A DNA stretch of 64,000 nucleotides from QGON01 sp963691905. Lineage in GTDB: Bacteria; Pseudomonadota; Gammaproteobacteria; Chromatiales; Chromatiaceae. The notes under the pieces were generated by a model. That model was given only the letters and a program-made list of their open reading frames with translations. It made no database searches and was not told the origin of the DNA. Positions 27,466 through 36,420 of the stretch are shown in pieces. Where the stretch lies: positions 372,001 through 436,000 of the forward strand of contig OY829893.1 in the NCBI GenBank assembly GCA_963691905.1, read 5' to 3'. The translations under genes and the position numbers were made by a program. Numbering within the stretch: position 1 is the first letter of the stretch; every line of letters begins with the position of its first letter.

Positions 27466-29093
27466 ATATTAGCAGTAAAGAAGTAATACCAAGCTCGTGG
27501 GATTCTACAGTCCTAGAAGCCATTGTTGAAGTCAATCCAAAACTGGATAAGACTCAGTTTTCCGATGACTTAGATGTTTCATTCGTTCCAATGCCCGCTG
27601 TGGAAGCCGAATCTGGGCAGGTTGATGTTACTGAAATTAAAAAGTTTACTGACGTAAGGAAGGGCTACACGGCTTTTCAAGAAAAGGATGTTCTATTCGC
27701 TAAGATAACCCCCTGCATGGAAAATGGAAAAATGGCGATTGTACCAGGTGTTAAGAACGATCTTGGTTTTGGCTCTACAGAGTTTCATGTGCTACGGTCA
27801 TACAGTGGTGTCTTACCGCAGTATGTTTATTACTATGTTTCATCAAAACTATTTCGTATAGAAGCACAGCACAATATGACTGGCGCTGTAGGCCAGCGAC
27901 GTGTACCTGCTCCTTGGTTAAGCGGCATTGATATTCCTCTGCCGTCAACAAAAGAACAACACCGCATAGTAGCCAAAATAGAAGAACTCTTTTCCGAGCT
28001 GGATAAAGGCATCGAAAGCCTGAAGACAGCTCGTGAACAACTCAAAGTCTACCGTCAGTCACTGCTCAAACACGCCTTTGAAGGCAAACTTACCGAACAG
28101 TGGCGTAAAGAAAATGCTGATAAACTGGCAACAGCTGATCAGCTACTGGAACGTATCAAGCAAGAACGTGAAGACCGCTACCAGCAACAACTGGAAGCGT
28201 GGAAAGCAACGGTTAAACAGTGGGAAGCTGGTGGTAAGGAAGGGAAGAAGCCTACTAAGCCAAAACAGTTACCTGAGCTTAAATCAAGTGAAAGTGATAA
28301 TTCTGTTTCTTCATCGATTCCTTCTAACTGGATAGAGACGTATATTGATAGTTTTTGGTCACTTTATAAGAAGCCATTGACAACTGGTCCGTTTGGTACA
28401 GCATTGAAAAAGTCTGAACACAAAAGTAAAGGAGAGCCCGTATTAGGTATTGAGAATATTGGTAGGGGTGTGTTTGCTAGAGGGAACAAGATATTTGTTG
28501 ATAAAGTAAAAGCAAAAGAACTTTCCTCATTTATAGTTGATGCTGGCGACCTGATCATCTCAAGGTCAGGTACTGTTGGTGAAATCTGTGAAGTACCACC
28601 CGAATATGATGGTGCTCTAATATCTACCAACCTGATTAGAGTGAGCCTAAATAAAAAAATACTATTGTCTGAATATTTTGTTTTTCTATTCCAGGGAGAA
28701 GGAGTGGTGATGAAACAGGTTCGTGAGTTATGTACGGGATCAAGTCGTGATTTTCTAAATCAAACGATACTAAAAGACATTTTGTTCCCGCTTCCATCAA
28801 TTGAAGAGCAGAAAGAAATTATAAATATATTGGAACAATTTTTGTCTGTATCCGATCAGCTTGATACCGAGATAAAAGATAATTTGAATCGAACTGAAGC
28901 CCTACGCCAATCAATACTTAAAAAAGCCTTCTCAGGTAAGCTAGTTCCACAAGATCCTAATGATGAACCAGCTACCCTCCTATTAGATCGCATAGCAGCA
29001 GAAAAAGCAGATGCCGCAACCAGGGCCAAAAAGGCCGTTGTGAAAAAGATTAAAACAAGACTAAAATCAAATCGGGTACGCACCAATGCTTGA
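27462..29093 (+). CDS. hsdS: Type I restriction-modification specificity subunit HsdS
   Basis: 543 residues from a TTG start coupled to the hsdR stop. Two target-recognition domains (about 1-160 and 285-420), each followed by a conserved coiled-coil spacer (IVAKIEELFSELDKGIESLK and LSVSDQLDTEIKDNLNRTEA), and KHAFEGKLTEQWR / KKAFSGKLVPQDPNDEPA repeats that mark the two half-sites. It chooses the bipartite DNA target. A lysine-rich linker (GGKEGKKPTKPKQLPE) joins the halves. Confidence 0.93.
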   Translation: MNISSKEVIPSSWDSTVLEAIVEVNPKLDKTQFSDDLDVSFVPMPAVEAESGQVDVTEIKKFTDVRKGYTAFQEKDVLFAKITPCMENGKMAIVPGVKNDLGFGSTEFHVLRSYSGVLPQYVYYYVSSKLFRIEAQHNMTGAVGQRRVPAPWLSGIDIPLPSTKEQHRIVAKIEELFSELDKGIESLKTAREQLKVYRQSLLKHAFEGKLTEQWRKENADKLATADQLLERIKQEREDRYQQQLEAWKATVKQWEAGGKEGKKPTKPKQLPELKSSESDNSVSSSIPSNWIETYIDSFWSLYKKPLTTGPFGTALKKSEHKSKGEPVLGIENIGRGVFARGNKIFVDKVKAKELSSFIVDAGDLIISRSGTVGEICEVPPEYDGALISTNLIRVSLNKKILLSEYFVFLFQGEGVVMKQVRELCTGSSRDFLNQTILKDILFPLPSIEEQKEIINILEQFLSVSDQLDTEIKDNLNRTEALRQSILKKAFSGKLVPQDPNDEPATLLLDRIAAEKADAATRAKKAVVKKIKTRLKSNRVRTNA

Positions 29094-29108
29094 AACCAGG
29101 AGGTCAAT

Positions 29109-29327
29109 ATGAATACTGCAAATGAGGAAGTTAAATCACTTCTCGATAAACTACCAGATGAATGCACTCTGGAAGATGTTCAATACCACCTCTATGTTGT
29201 CGAAAAAATACACAGAGGCATTGACAGTGCAGCCACGGATGGAACCATTAGCCAGGATGAAATGGAGAGGAAATTCAGTAAGTGGGCTACACCGTTCAAT
29301 AAATTAAGAGGTGATAACCATGCTTGA
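29109..29327 (+). CDS. Small antitoxin-like protein, 72 residues
   Basis: MNTANEEVKSLLDKLPDECT, then LEDVQYHLYVVEKIHRGIDS and TISQDEMERKFSKW. This is the layout of short antitoxin-like proteins normally found next to RelE/ParE toxins. Here it is inserted between hsdS and hsdM and overlaps the next small gene by 8 bases. An AGGAGG ribosome site precedes it. No toxin follows directly; instead a second antitoxin-like gene comes next. Confidence 0.72.
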   Translation: MNTANEEVKSLLDKLPDECTLEDVQYHLYVVEKIHRGIDSAATDGTISQDEMERKFSKWATPFNKLRGDNHA

Positions 29328-29532
29328 TATACATATTGATAACCCAGAGCTTGAGAAAAGTATCAGGCAAACCTACGGTGAAGATAGCAATTCCATTGCC
29401 AGAGATTTTGTTGAGTTTATTCAGCAGCAGAAAATTAAGCAGGATATTGGTATCTCAATTGAACAGTTGGATGCAGGTAAAGGTATTCCTATAGGTCAGG
29501 CAATAAACGACATTCGCGCCAAGTATGAATGA
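29320..29532 (+). CDS. Antitoxin of a ParE-type toxin-antitoxin pair
   Basis: 70 residues from ATG 29320: MLDIHIDNPELEKSIRQTYG, then ISIEQLDAGKGIPIGQAIND. Short, with an IxxLDxGKGIP...I tail that is typical of antitoxins wrapping a ParE toxin. It overlaps the toxin start by 8 bases. Confidence 0.78.
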   Translation: MLDIHIDNPELEKSIRQTYGEDSNSIARDFVEFIQQQKIKQDIGISIEQLDAGKGIPIGQAINDIRAKYE

Positions 29533-29812
29533 GCCTGTTATTGTATTTTCTCCACGAGCTAAGAAGCGCCTGGAGGAAATAGCTGAATATTTGTATAAAC
29601 AGCATCTATCCAATGAATTTGTTGTCAGTTATTTAAATAATTTTGAATCTTGGCTAAATAGCATTTTGAGTCAATTTCCTGAGTCGGGTACGCCAATGGC
29701 TGAATATGGTAAAGATATTCGTCGTGTGGTTTATAAACGTTACAGTTTTCTCTACAGGGTTAAGGGTAATGTCATTGAAATTTTAACTATCTACCGGGAA
29801 AACCTGCCATGA
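29525..29812 (+). CDS. ParE-family toxin
   Basis: 95 residues: MNEPVIVFSPRAKKRLEEIA, then EYLYKQHLSNEFVVSYLNNF and DIRRVVYKRYSFLYRVKGNV. ParE fold with the conserved R...Y..LYRV core and a final IYRENLP. Its stop overlaps the hsdM start (ATGA), so toxin and methylase are translated from the same mRNA. Confidence 0.85.
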   Translation: MNEPVIVFSPRAKKRLEEIAEYLYKQHLSNEFVVSYLNNFESWLNSILSQFPESGTPMAEYGKDIRRVVYKRYSFLYRVKGNVIEILTIYRENLP

Positions 29813-31296
29813 ACGCCGATACCATTGTCTCCAAAGTCTGGAGTTTCTGTACCACATTAAGAGATGACGGTGTTGGTTATGGCGACTACCTGGAGCAGCT
29901 AACCTATCTCATCTTTCTGAAAATGGCAGATGAATACAGTAAGCCACCCTATAGCCGTGATGTCGGTATTCCAGAAGAATATAACTGGAAAAGCCTGCGC
30001 ACCAAAAAGGGCGATGAGCTTGAAGGTCACTACATTATCCTGCTAAGAGAGTTAGCCAAGAAAAAAGGAATGCTCGGTCAGATATTTACCAAGTCTCAAA
30101 ATAAGATTCAAGATCCTGCCAAGCTCTCCCGCCTAATAGATATGGTCAACGACACTGACTGGATTATGCTTGGAGCTGATACCAAGGGAACAATCTACGA
30201 AGGACTACTGGAAAAGAATGCAGAAGATACTAAATCGGGTGCTGGTCAATACTTTACCCCACGTTCACTGATCAAGGCGATGGTCGCCTGTATGCGTCCA
30301 GAGCCAATGCAAACTATAGCTGACCCTGCCTGCGGAACAGGTGGATTCTTCCTGACTGCTTATGATTATCTGGTTGAGCATTACAAACTGGATAAAAAAC
30401 AGAAAGCTTTCCTTAAACATGAAGCTTTCAGCGGTAATGAAATAGTTTCTAACACTCGTCGACTGTGTCTGATGAATATGTTTCTTCACAACATCGGAGA
30501 AATTGATGGAGATGGAGCCGTCAGCTCCAACGACTCACTGATATCCCCACCCGCGCAAACAGTGGACAGGATACTCGCCAATCCACCCTTTGGTAAAAAA
30601 AGCAGCATGACCTTTACCAATGAAGAAGGCGAACAGGAGAAAGATGGTCTTACCTATAATCGTCAGGATTTCTGGGCTACGACCTCAAACAAACAGGTCA
30701 ACTTCGTTCAGCATATTAGATCTATGTTGAAATCTACAGGCCGTGCCGCTGTAGTAGTTCCCGATAACGTCCTATTTGAAGGCGGGGCAGGCGAAACAGT
30801 CAGAAAGAAACTGATGGAGACAACAGAACTCCATACCATATTAAGATTGCCTACCGGAATTTTTTACGCAAACGGTGTAAAGGCAAACGTACTCTTCTTT
30901 GATAACCGTCCAGCTCAGAAAGAGCCCTGGACGAAAGATATCTGGATATATGATTATAGAACCAATATCCATCACACGCTGAAAAAGAAACCCATGCGGA
31001 TAGAGCATCTACAGGACTTCATCGAGTGTTACAATCCAGACAACCGACACAGCAGGAAAGAAACCTGGAACGCTGATACAAACCCGGAAGGAAGATGGCG
31101 AAAATACGACTACAAAAACGTCGAAGCGAGAGATAAAACCAGTCTCGATATTTTCTGGCTGAAGGACAAATCCCTGGCCGATTTGGATAACCTGCCGGAC
31201 CCGGAAGATCTGGCAGAAGAAATCATCGAAAATATTGAGGCGGGGCTTAATAGTTTTAGGGAAATTGCTGTTAGCCTGAGTGCAAACAGTGCATAA
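29809..31296 (+). CDS. hsdM: Type I restriction-modification DNA methylase HsdM
   Basis: 495 residues. N-terminal HsdM helical domain (LEQLTYLIFLKMADEY); SAM motif I ADPACGTGGFFLTAYDYL; catalytic motif IV NPPFG (about residue 261). N6-adenine methyltransferase working with HsdS. Intact, so modification probably continues even though hsdR is broken. The unusual operon order is R-S-(antitoxin-like, antitoxin, toxin)-M. Confidence 0.95.
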   Translation: MNADTIVSKVWSFCTTLRDDGVGYGDYLEQLTYLIFLKMADEYSKPPYSRDVGIPEEYNWKSLRTKKGDELEGHYIILLRELAKKKGMLGQIFTKSQNKIQDPAKLSRLIDMVNDTDWIMLGADTKGTIYEGLLEKNAEDTKSGAGQYFTPRSLIKAMVACMRPEPMQTIADPACGTGGFFLTAYDYLVEHYKLDKKQKAFLKHEAFSGNEIVSNTRRLCLMNMFLHNIGEIDGDGAVSSNDSLISPPAQTVDRILANPPFGKKSSMTFTNEEGEQEKDGLTYNRQDFWATTSNKQVNFVQHIRSMLKSTGRAAVVVPDNVLFEGGAGETVRKKLMETTELHTILRLPTGIFYANGVKANVLFFDNRPAQKEPWTKDIWIYDYRTNIHHTLKKKPMRIEHLQDFIECYNPDNRHSRKETWNADTNPEGRWRKYDYKNVEARDKTSLDIFWLKDKSLADLDNLPDPEDLAEEIIENIEAGLNSFREIAVSLSANSA

Positions 31297-31314
31297 CCGG
31301 CTAGCCGGAGGTTC

Positions 31315-32214
31315 CTAAACCAGCCGAATGAAATAGGCGCGCCGAAGTTCCACTAGTTTCTCTTCGAATTCGCGGATATCGTTTTCGACGAGTTCCAGGA
31401 TCATCTGCTTGGATTGCAGCTCTTCAATCAGCCGCGCTTTTTGCGACAACATCGCTTTGAGTACTCTCTTTTTGCGCAGGCTGTCGAAGGCGATGACAGC
31501 ACTGTTTTTCTGCACTGCCATCTCCTCTTTCTGTACGGCAATCCGCCGCTCAAGCCCTGCCAGCTCGCACTCTGTCTCACTGATCATCTCTTTGTAATCC
31601 CGATAGATCTGAAAAAGATTTTCAACACCCTGGTTCGTCCACTCCTGGATCTCCATAAATGACTTTTGATCCGACAAGGCGAGCACATTGATGGATTCCG
31701 GTAGTAACAACAGGTGTTCGTAGACCATCATCCAGCTGCCCTTCCTGTTTCTGAATAGCTGACTCATGTAGTAGAGCAGCTGCCCCACCACCTCTCTGTA
31801 GTCGAAGGCCGGATACTCCTGGCTGATCGCCTCAATTACGTCCGCATAGTCGACTGAGGTGATAATGAAGGGGCACTGCATCTCTTCCGCCAGTCCCTTG
31901 GCGTAGATGTCGGTCAAGTGGCTGATGATATTCCGGTAGTCTTTGGCAGTCACGCCAGCCCTTCCAGAACGGACAATCTGTGAAACCTCCAGCAGCATCT
32001 CCTGAATCTGGCTGACATCGTTACTCCTGCTGCCCTGCTCCGACAGCGCCGTATCGAGATAGTCGAGGTAATCATCCAGCAACTCGCTGGTGCGGTGTGG
32101 ATCAGCGCCTTTCACATCCCGGGAACAGAGATTCATCAGCTCGACTCGCAGATCCCGGATATCCGTGCGCGTTTTCGCTATCGAGAGTCTATTGAGATTG
32201 TGTAACTTAGCCAT
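31315..32214 (-). CDS. Uncharacterised coiled-coil protein, 299 residues
   Basis: Not recognised. MAKLHNLNRLSIAKTRTDIR start; mostly helical; the last third (CELAGLERRIAVQKEEMAVQ to EFEEKLVELRRAYF) is a heptad-rich coiled coil. No signal peptide, membrane segment or catalytic motif is seen. Convergent with hsdM and upstream of nothing obvious. G+C is closer to the core genome than hsd. Perhaps a structural or regulatory cytoplasmic protein; no function is proposed. Confidence 0.75.
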   Translation of the reverse strand: MAKLHNLNRLSIAKTRTDIRDLRVELMNLCSRDVKGADPHRTSELLDDYLDYLDTALSEQGSRSNDVSQIQEMLLEVSQIVRSGRAGVTAKDYRNIISHLTDIYAKGLAEEMQCPFIITSVDYADVIEAISQEYPAFDYREVVGQLLYYMSQLFRNRKGSWMMVYEHLLLLPESINVLALSDQKSFMEIQEWTNQGVENLFQIYRDYKEMISETECELAGLERRIAVQKEEMAVQKNSAVIAFDSLRKKRVLKAMLSQKARLIEELQSKQMILELVENDIREFEEKLVELRRAYFIRLV

Positions 32215-32362
32215 GACCTTTCCAGTGTCAATAATCTGTTTTTCTTGATTAGGGTGGCGGCCAAGCAGCCCAATTCTGGAGATATGAAGAGGAAAAACGT
32301 GAACTGGATTCGTAAGTTACATCGGATGAGGGTTTGTTTCTGCCCACACACCTAGCCGGAGC

Positions 32363-33676
32363 CTACAAAAAGGTCAGACGATGCTGTTTGGCGATGGCTG
32401 TAACGGTTGCCTTTTCCACCCCGGCATTCCTGGCAAATTCCGGCCACTGTTTTACCGCCTCAACGACCTCGGCAACCGTCTCGGAAATGTTCGGCAGGCT
32501 GATCGACTCCCCCACAGCGAGCAGATCGGCCATGGAGAAACCATCCCGCTTGCCGTTGATCGTCATCTGGTGCTGATGGGTCCATCTGCCCGCAGGGTTG
32601 TGGGCGTAGGTCACATCGAAGGCCGGGGAGAGACGCCAGACACCCTCTTCCCCCATGAGAAATGCGATGTTTTTGGTGTGGTCGTCCTGATTCCGCGCCA
32701 CCACGTTGAACAGCATGCGGCGAAACTGCTGCGCAGCCTCGGCTTTAGACAGCCTGAGCCGACGCATCACCGCGAAGGCCTGCTCGTAGCCATACTCCCC
32801 CGGCAGATTGAAATCGTAGTGACCCACACCGCATAGTGACTGCATGTGCAGTTTTTTGCCCTGCACCCGATCGAAGCGGCGAGTGAGGAAGTGTGCCCTG
32901 CCCCCCTCTTCCAGGAGCCGACACTCGGTCATCCTGACGCCTGCAGCTTTCGCCATCAGATAGTAGGCATATTCGATGCGCCCGTAACCCTTTGGTTTGC
33001 CGAGTTCCAGATCATCGACTCCATCGAACTTCAACAGCCAGTAGTCGTAACCCGCTGGCGCCTCGACCTGCCCGGAGCGCACCTTACCCGCCCCATTCAT
33101 GGCGATTACCGCCTTCGGGCGGGCGCCACCCGCGGAGGTACCGACCCGCAAAATGTCGAGAATCCCCTCCTCCCCTTCACGACCAACACCCTCCAGCTCC
33201 ACATCCAGCAGCCCCCGCTCTGTGGTGATCTGCTGCGCCAATGTGACCAGCTCGGCAATCTCAACCGGCACCGATGTTTCAGTCTGCCGAGTGACCGGCG
33301 GCAGAAACTCCAGTGCCCCCATACCGCGCCGACCTGTGTAACAGAGGCGCTCCACCGGCGAGAAACTCTTTTCATCCCGTCCATTGCGCGCCAGCCAGGC
33401 GTCGATAATCCGGTTACCGAACTTGTCCGGCAATGCATCTGCCAGCAGGCCGGGCAGACCCCTGAAGGTCTCACGATTCAGGGCGGGAAATGTGTAGATG
33501 CCATCCCCCTCTCGCGCCTCCTGCAACCCCATGTGAACCGGCGAAAGGTCAAGTCCGAGGTTGAGAAAATCCCGGTCGAATTCAAATACCGCATGTTCCT
33601 GCGCTTCTCGCCAGGAGACGGCTCCCACCCGGTGGCCCCAGAGCATCACCAGCGCGGTATCGACCTTCGCTACCAT
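32363..33676 (-). CDS. hipA: HipA-like serine/threonine kinase toxin
   Basis: 437 residues. HipA N1 domain (LVMLWGHRVGAVSW), GTSAGGARPKAVIA P-loop-like motif, WLLKFDG, the catalytic loop NVVARNQDDHTKNIAFLM (Asp in DDH) and the metal-binding LSPAFDVTY. In E. coli HipA phosphorylates glutamyl-tRNA synthetase and causes dormancy. The start overlaps the end of the hipB-like gene by 7 bases. All kinase motifs are intact. Confidence 0.92.
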   Translation of the reverse strand: MVAKVDTALVMLWGHRVGAVSWREAQEHAVFEFDRDFLNLGLDLSPVHMGLQEAREGDGIYTFPALNRETFRGLPGLLADALPDKFGNRIIDAWLARNGRDEKSFSPVERLCYTGRRGMGALEFLPPVTRQTETSVPVEIAELVTLAQQITTERGLLDVELEGVGREGEEGILDILRVGTSAGGARPKAVIAMNGAGKVRSGQVEAPAGYDYWLLKFDGVDDLELGKPKGYGRIEYAYYLMAKAAGVRMTECRLLEEGGRAHFLTRRFDRVQGKKLHMQSLCGVGHYDFNLPGEYGYEQAFAVMRRLRLSKAEAAQQFRRMLFNVVARNQDDHTKNIAFLMGEEGVWRLSPAFDVTYAHNPAGRWTHQHQMTINGKRDGFSMADLLAVGESISLPNISETVAEVVEAVKQWPEFARNAGVEKATVTAIAKQHRLTFL

Positions 33677-33999
33677 TCGACTTCCTTATCATCCGGCCTG
33701 CCGCGACTGCCGGTGGCGCGCTGGCGTTTATGCCCACCCATTTCAAGCAGTTGCAGCGGACTGATACCCGGGTCGGGAATAAAGTCACCAATACTCTCCA
33801 ACGCCCCCAACTCCCGCAGCACGGCAACAAGGGTGCTGAGCTTCGCCTTGCCAGCCTCCAGGGCCTTGATGGTGGAGAGGGAGAGCAGGGTCCGGTCTGC
33901 AAGCTGTTGTTGAGTGAGATTTTTTCTCAGCCGCAACTCGCGAAAACGTTTTCCAAGCTCGGCCAGAACGACTTTGTCGGTCAGGGAATAATAATCCAT
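33670..33999 (-). CDS. hipB: HipB-like XRE antitoxin/repressor
   Basis: 109 residues with a Cro/C1 helix-turn-helix (LRLRKNLTQQQLADRTLLSL then STIKALEAGK, residues about 22-55) and a basic C-terminal tail. It forms an operon with hipA and should repress it. Two identical perfect palindromes lie upstream (34049, 34150). Confidence 0.9.
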   Translation of the reverse strand: MDYYSLTDKVVLAELGKRFRELRLRKNLTQQQLADRTLLSLSTIKALEAGKAKLSTLVAVLRELGALESIGDFIPDPGISPLQLLEMGGHKRQRATGSRGRPDDKEVEW

Positions 34000-34048
34000 A
34001 ACAGTCTCGATATAAGCTCTTATTTATAAATTAAGCCGTTAATGGTCT

Positions 34049-34159
34049 GTTTATAAACTATAAATAGGAAATCATACGCGAAAAGTCAACCTCTTAATAT
34101 AAAGGCTGCTTAATAATCCATTAATAGCATATAAATTTATTAAAAGCGCGTTTATAAAC
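34049..34159. promoter_or_regulatory. Paired palindromes GTTTATAAAC upstream of hipBA
   Basis: The perfect 10-base palindrome GTTTATAAAC occurs at 34049-34058 and 34150-34159, 101 bases apart, in a very AT-rich 180-base stretch with looser variants (ATTTATAAAT near 34022). They are candidate HipB operators. The rest of the 34000-34337 gap holds a REP element and no gene. Confidence 0.55.
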
Positions 34160-34176
34160 TGTTATATAGTTGTTTG

Positions 34177-34242
34177 CAGGAGCGGCGCCTCGCCGCGAAT
34201 AGACGTGAAACCAAGCACTCGCGGCGAAGCGCCGCACCTACA
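34177..34242. repeat. REP-like inverted repeat (GGAGCGGCGCCTCGCCGCGA family)
   Basis: CAGGAGCGGCGCCTCGCCGC pairs imperfectly with GCGGCGAAGCGCCGCACCTA. Same family as 54937-55009. Confidence 0.8.
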
Positions 34243-34337
34243 CAATGCCCAGGGTTTTCATGTAGAGCCAAAGTTAGATAATCTGACTAAGTAGAACCAA
34301 GCGATTCCCTGAACCAGCCAAACTACCGGTAAGGACC

Positions 34338-35009
34338 ATGCCAGCAACAATTCCCCCTGTAAAAACAACCTTCGTCCTGCTACTTCTCCTTTTTGTCAGC
34401 GGCAATGCCGCCGCACTGGAAGTCAACATCACCAACACAGTCGACCAGTTTCAGGTGCGCCACGGCGAACATGTCATCTCCATCCTGCGCAACCAGGACA
34501 CCGACGCTGTGATTGAATTCAACTTCGCCCGCACCTCCCGGCCCTGCCCTCCTTTCTGCGCCCAACCCATGCAGCTGGAAAAGAGTGTGGAGACCATCGG
34601 CGAGGTCGAGCTGGTGGCATTTATGCAGGGACCGTTGGCCGATGGCTCTGGCCTGCTGATCGATGCAAGGACGGAAGAGTGGCATGAACGCGGCACCATT
34701 CCCGGCTCCATCAACATCCCTTTCAACCAACTGAATCCGGAACAGGGCGCCGACGAGCTGACCCTGGAAGACGCCCTTGCCCGCTTGGGTGTACGTGAAA
34801 CAGAAAAAGGGCGGGATTTCTCAGCGGCAAAACAGCTCGCACTCTGGTGTAACGGCCCCTGGTGCGGTCAGTCGCCGAGCGCTATCAAGGGACTACTGAG
34901 CGCTGGTTATCCCGCAGGCAAGATCAAATACTATCGGGGCGGCATGCAGCTTTGGCGAATCTTCGGCCTGCCCGTCGTTTCACCCGAAGGCAGACTGCTC
35001 GACGACTGA
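34338..35009 (+). CDS. Periplasmic rhodanese-like protein
   Basis: 223 residues. A signal peptide (TTFVLLLLLFVSGNAAA) is followed by an N-terminal domain with a CPPFC motif and a rhodanese domain (LLIDARTEEWHERGTIPGSI). The active-site loop is LWCNGPWCGQSPSAIKGLL, with the catalytic Cys about residue 176 and a second Cys four residues earlier. Likely sulfurtransferase or persulfide carrier in the periplasm. Gene appears monocistronic. Confidence 0.87.
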   Translation: MPATIPPVKTTFVLLLLLFVSGNAAALEVNITNTVDQFQVRHGEHVISILRNQDTDAVIEFNFARTSRPCPPFCAQPMQLEKSVETIGEVELVAFMQGPLADGSGLLIDARTEEWHERGTIPGSINIPFNQLNPEQGADELTLEDALARLGVRETEKGRDFSAAKQLALWCNGPWCGQSPSAIKGLLSAGYPAGKIKYYRGGMQLWRIFGLPVVSPEGRLLDD

Positions 35010-35026
35010 TATTTATACCGCAGAAC

Positions 35027-35092
35027 GTAGGGTGCGCTGCGCGCACCAGAATAAGCAGTTACAGCAATCACGGTGCGCACAGCGCACCCTAC
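35027..35092. repeat. REP-like inverted repeat (TAGGGTGCGCTGYGCGCACC family)
   Basis: GTAGGGTGCGCTGCGCGCAC...GGTGCGCACAGCGCACCCTA between convergent genes. A second copy lies at 56686-56744. Confidence 0.85.
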
Positions 35093-35124
35093 CAGAAGTT
35101 ACGGAGAGAGAGCCTCACCTACAA

Positions 35125-36420
35125 TCAACGCTCATCCAGCGGAACATACTGCCGCCGTTTATAGCCGTTATAGAGCTGCCGGGGCCGGCCGATCCGCTGT
35201 TGCGGGTCGTCCATCATCTCCAGCCAGTGAGCCACCCAACCCACGGTGCGGGCAATGGAGAACATCACCGTAAACATGTTGTTCGGGATGCCCAAAGCCC
35301 TGTAGATGATGCCGGAGTAGAAATCAATGTTGGGGTAGAGCTTACGCTCGATGAAGTAGTCGTCACTGAGCGCAATCTCCTCAAGACGCATCGCCAGCTC
35401 GAACATTGGATTGTTCTGATCCGCCAGGGCCGACAAGCACTCATGACTGACCTTGCGGGTGAGGGTCGCCCTCGGATCGCGGTTTTTATAGACCCGATGA
35501 CCAAAACCCATGAGGCGGAACTTGTCGTTCTTATCCTTGGCGCGGGCGATATATTTGTCGATATTCGAGACATCGCCGATCTCAGTGAGCATATCCAGCA
35601 CCGCCTCATTGGCCCCACCGTGAGCCGGCCCCCAGAGCGATGCGATGCCCGCTGCGATACAGGCAAAAGGATTGGCCTGGGAGCTGCCTGCCAGACGCAC
35701 TGTGGAGGTACTGGCATTCTGCTCATGGTCGGCATGCAGGATAAAAAGCAGATTCAACGCCTTCACCGCCACCGGATCCGGCTCATAATCCTCACAGGGG
35801 GTGGCATACATCATGTGCAGCATGTTCGCGCAGTAGGAGAGACCATTCTGCGGATACACTATCGGCTCACCGATGCTGTGCTTGTAGCTGGCAGCAGCGA
35901 TGGTGGGCATCTTGGAGATCAGCCGATGGGCGGATATCTCCCGGTGACGCGGGTCGTTGATATCGAGGGAGTCGTGATAGAAGGCCGACAACGACCCCAC
36001 TACGCCGACCATGACCGCCATCGGATGGGCATTACTTTGAAAGCCATTGAAAAAACCCTTCAGGCTCTCGTTGATCATCGTGTGGTGGGTGATGATTCCG
36101 TCAAACCTTTCCAACTCATCCTTATTAGGCAGTTCGCCGTAAAGCAGCAGGTAGGCCACTTCGATAAAATTGCCACTCTCCGCCAGCTGTTCGATGGGAT
36201 AACCCCGGTATTCGAGGATCCCCTCTTCGCCGTCGATATAGGTGATGCCGCTGGTACAGCTGGCTGTGGACATAAAACCCGGATCGTAGGTAAAGACTCC
36301 CATCTGCCGGTAGAGGCTGGTGACATCGACTGTCGGGGGGCCCTGCACCGACTCACGCACCATCAGTCTGACCGCATCACCAGTCTCATCGTTGGTAAGG
36401 GTAAAGGTCTTTTCAGCCAT
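35125..36420 (-). CDS. gltA: Citrate synthase
   Basis: 431 residues from ATG 36420 (MAEKTFTLTNDETGDAVRLM) with a GAGGAG ribosome site; six in-frame codons upstream are unlikely to be used. Type II (hexameric, NADH-sensitive class) citrate synthase: HADHEQNASTSTVRLAGSSQ with the catalytic His, GPAHGGANEAVL, and MGFGHRVYKNRDPRA with catalytic Asp downstream. It makes citrate from oxaloacetate and acetyl-CoA. Divergent from the fumarate reductase-like operon and near korAB/sucCD, a setting in which the reverse (citrate-cleaving) direction is conceivable. Confidence 0.96.
   Translation of the reverse strand: MAEKTFTLTNDETGDAVRLMVRESVQGPPTVDVTSLYRQMGVFTYDPGFMSTASCTSGITYIDGEEGILEYRGYPIEQLAESGNFIEVAYLLLYGELPNKDELERFDGIITHHTMINESLKGFFNGFQSNAHPMAVMVGVVGSLSAFYHDSLDINDPRHREISAHRLISKMPTIAAASYKHSIGEPIVYPQNGLSYCANMLHMMYATPCEDYEPDPVAVKALNLLFILHADHEQNASTSTVRLAGSSQANPFACIAAGIASLWGPAHGGANEAVLDMLTEIGDVSNIDKYIARAKDKNDKFRLMGFGHRVYKNRDPRATLTRKVSHECLSALADQNNPMFELAMRLEEIALSDDYFIERKLYPNIDFYSGIIYRALGIPNNMFTVMFSIARTVGWVAHWLEMMDDPQQRIGRPRQLYNGYKRRQYVPLDER

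Noticed and set aside
31299..31320. CCGGCTAGCCGG palindrome after hsdM as a terminator
   Set aside because: No T-run follows on either strand, so termination is not supported.
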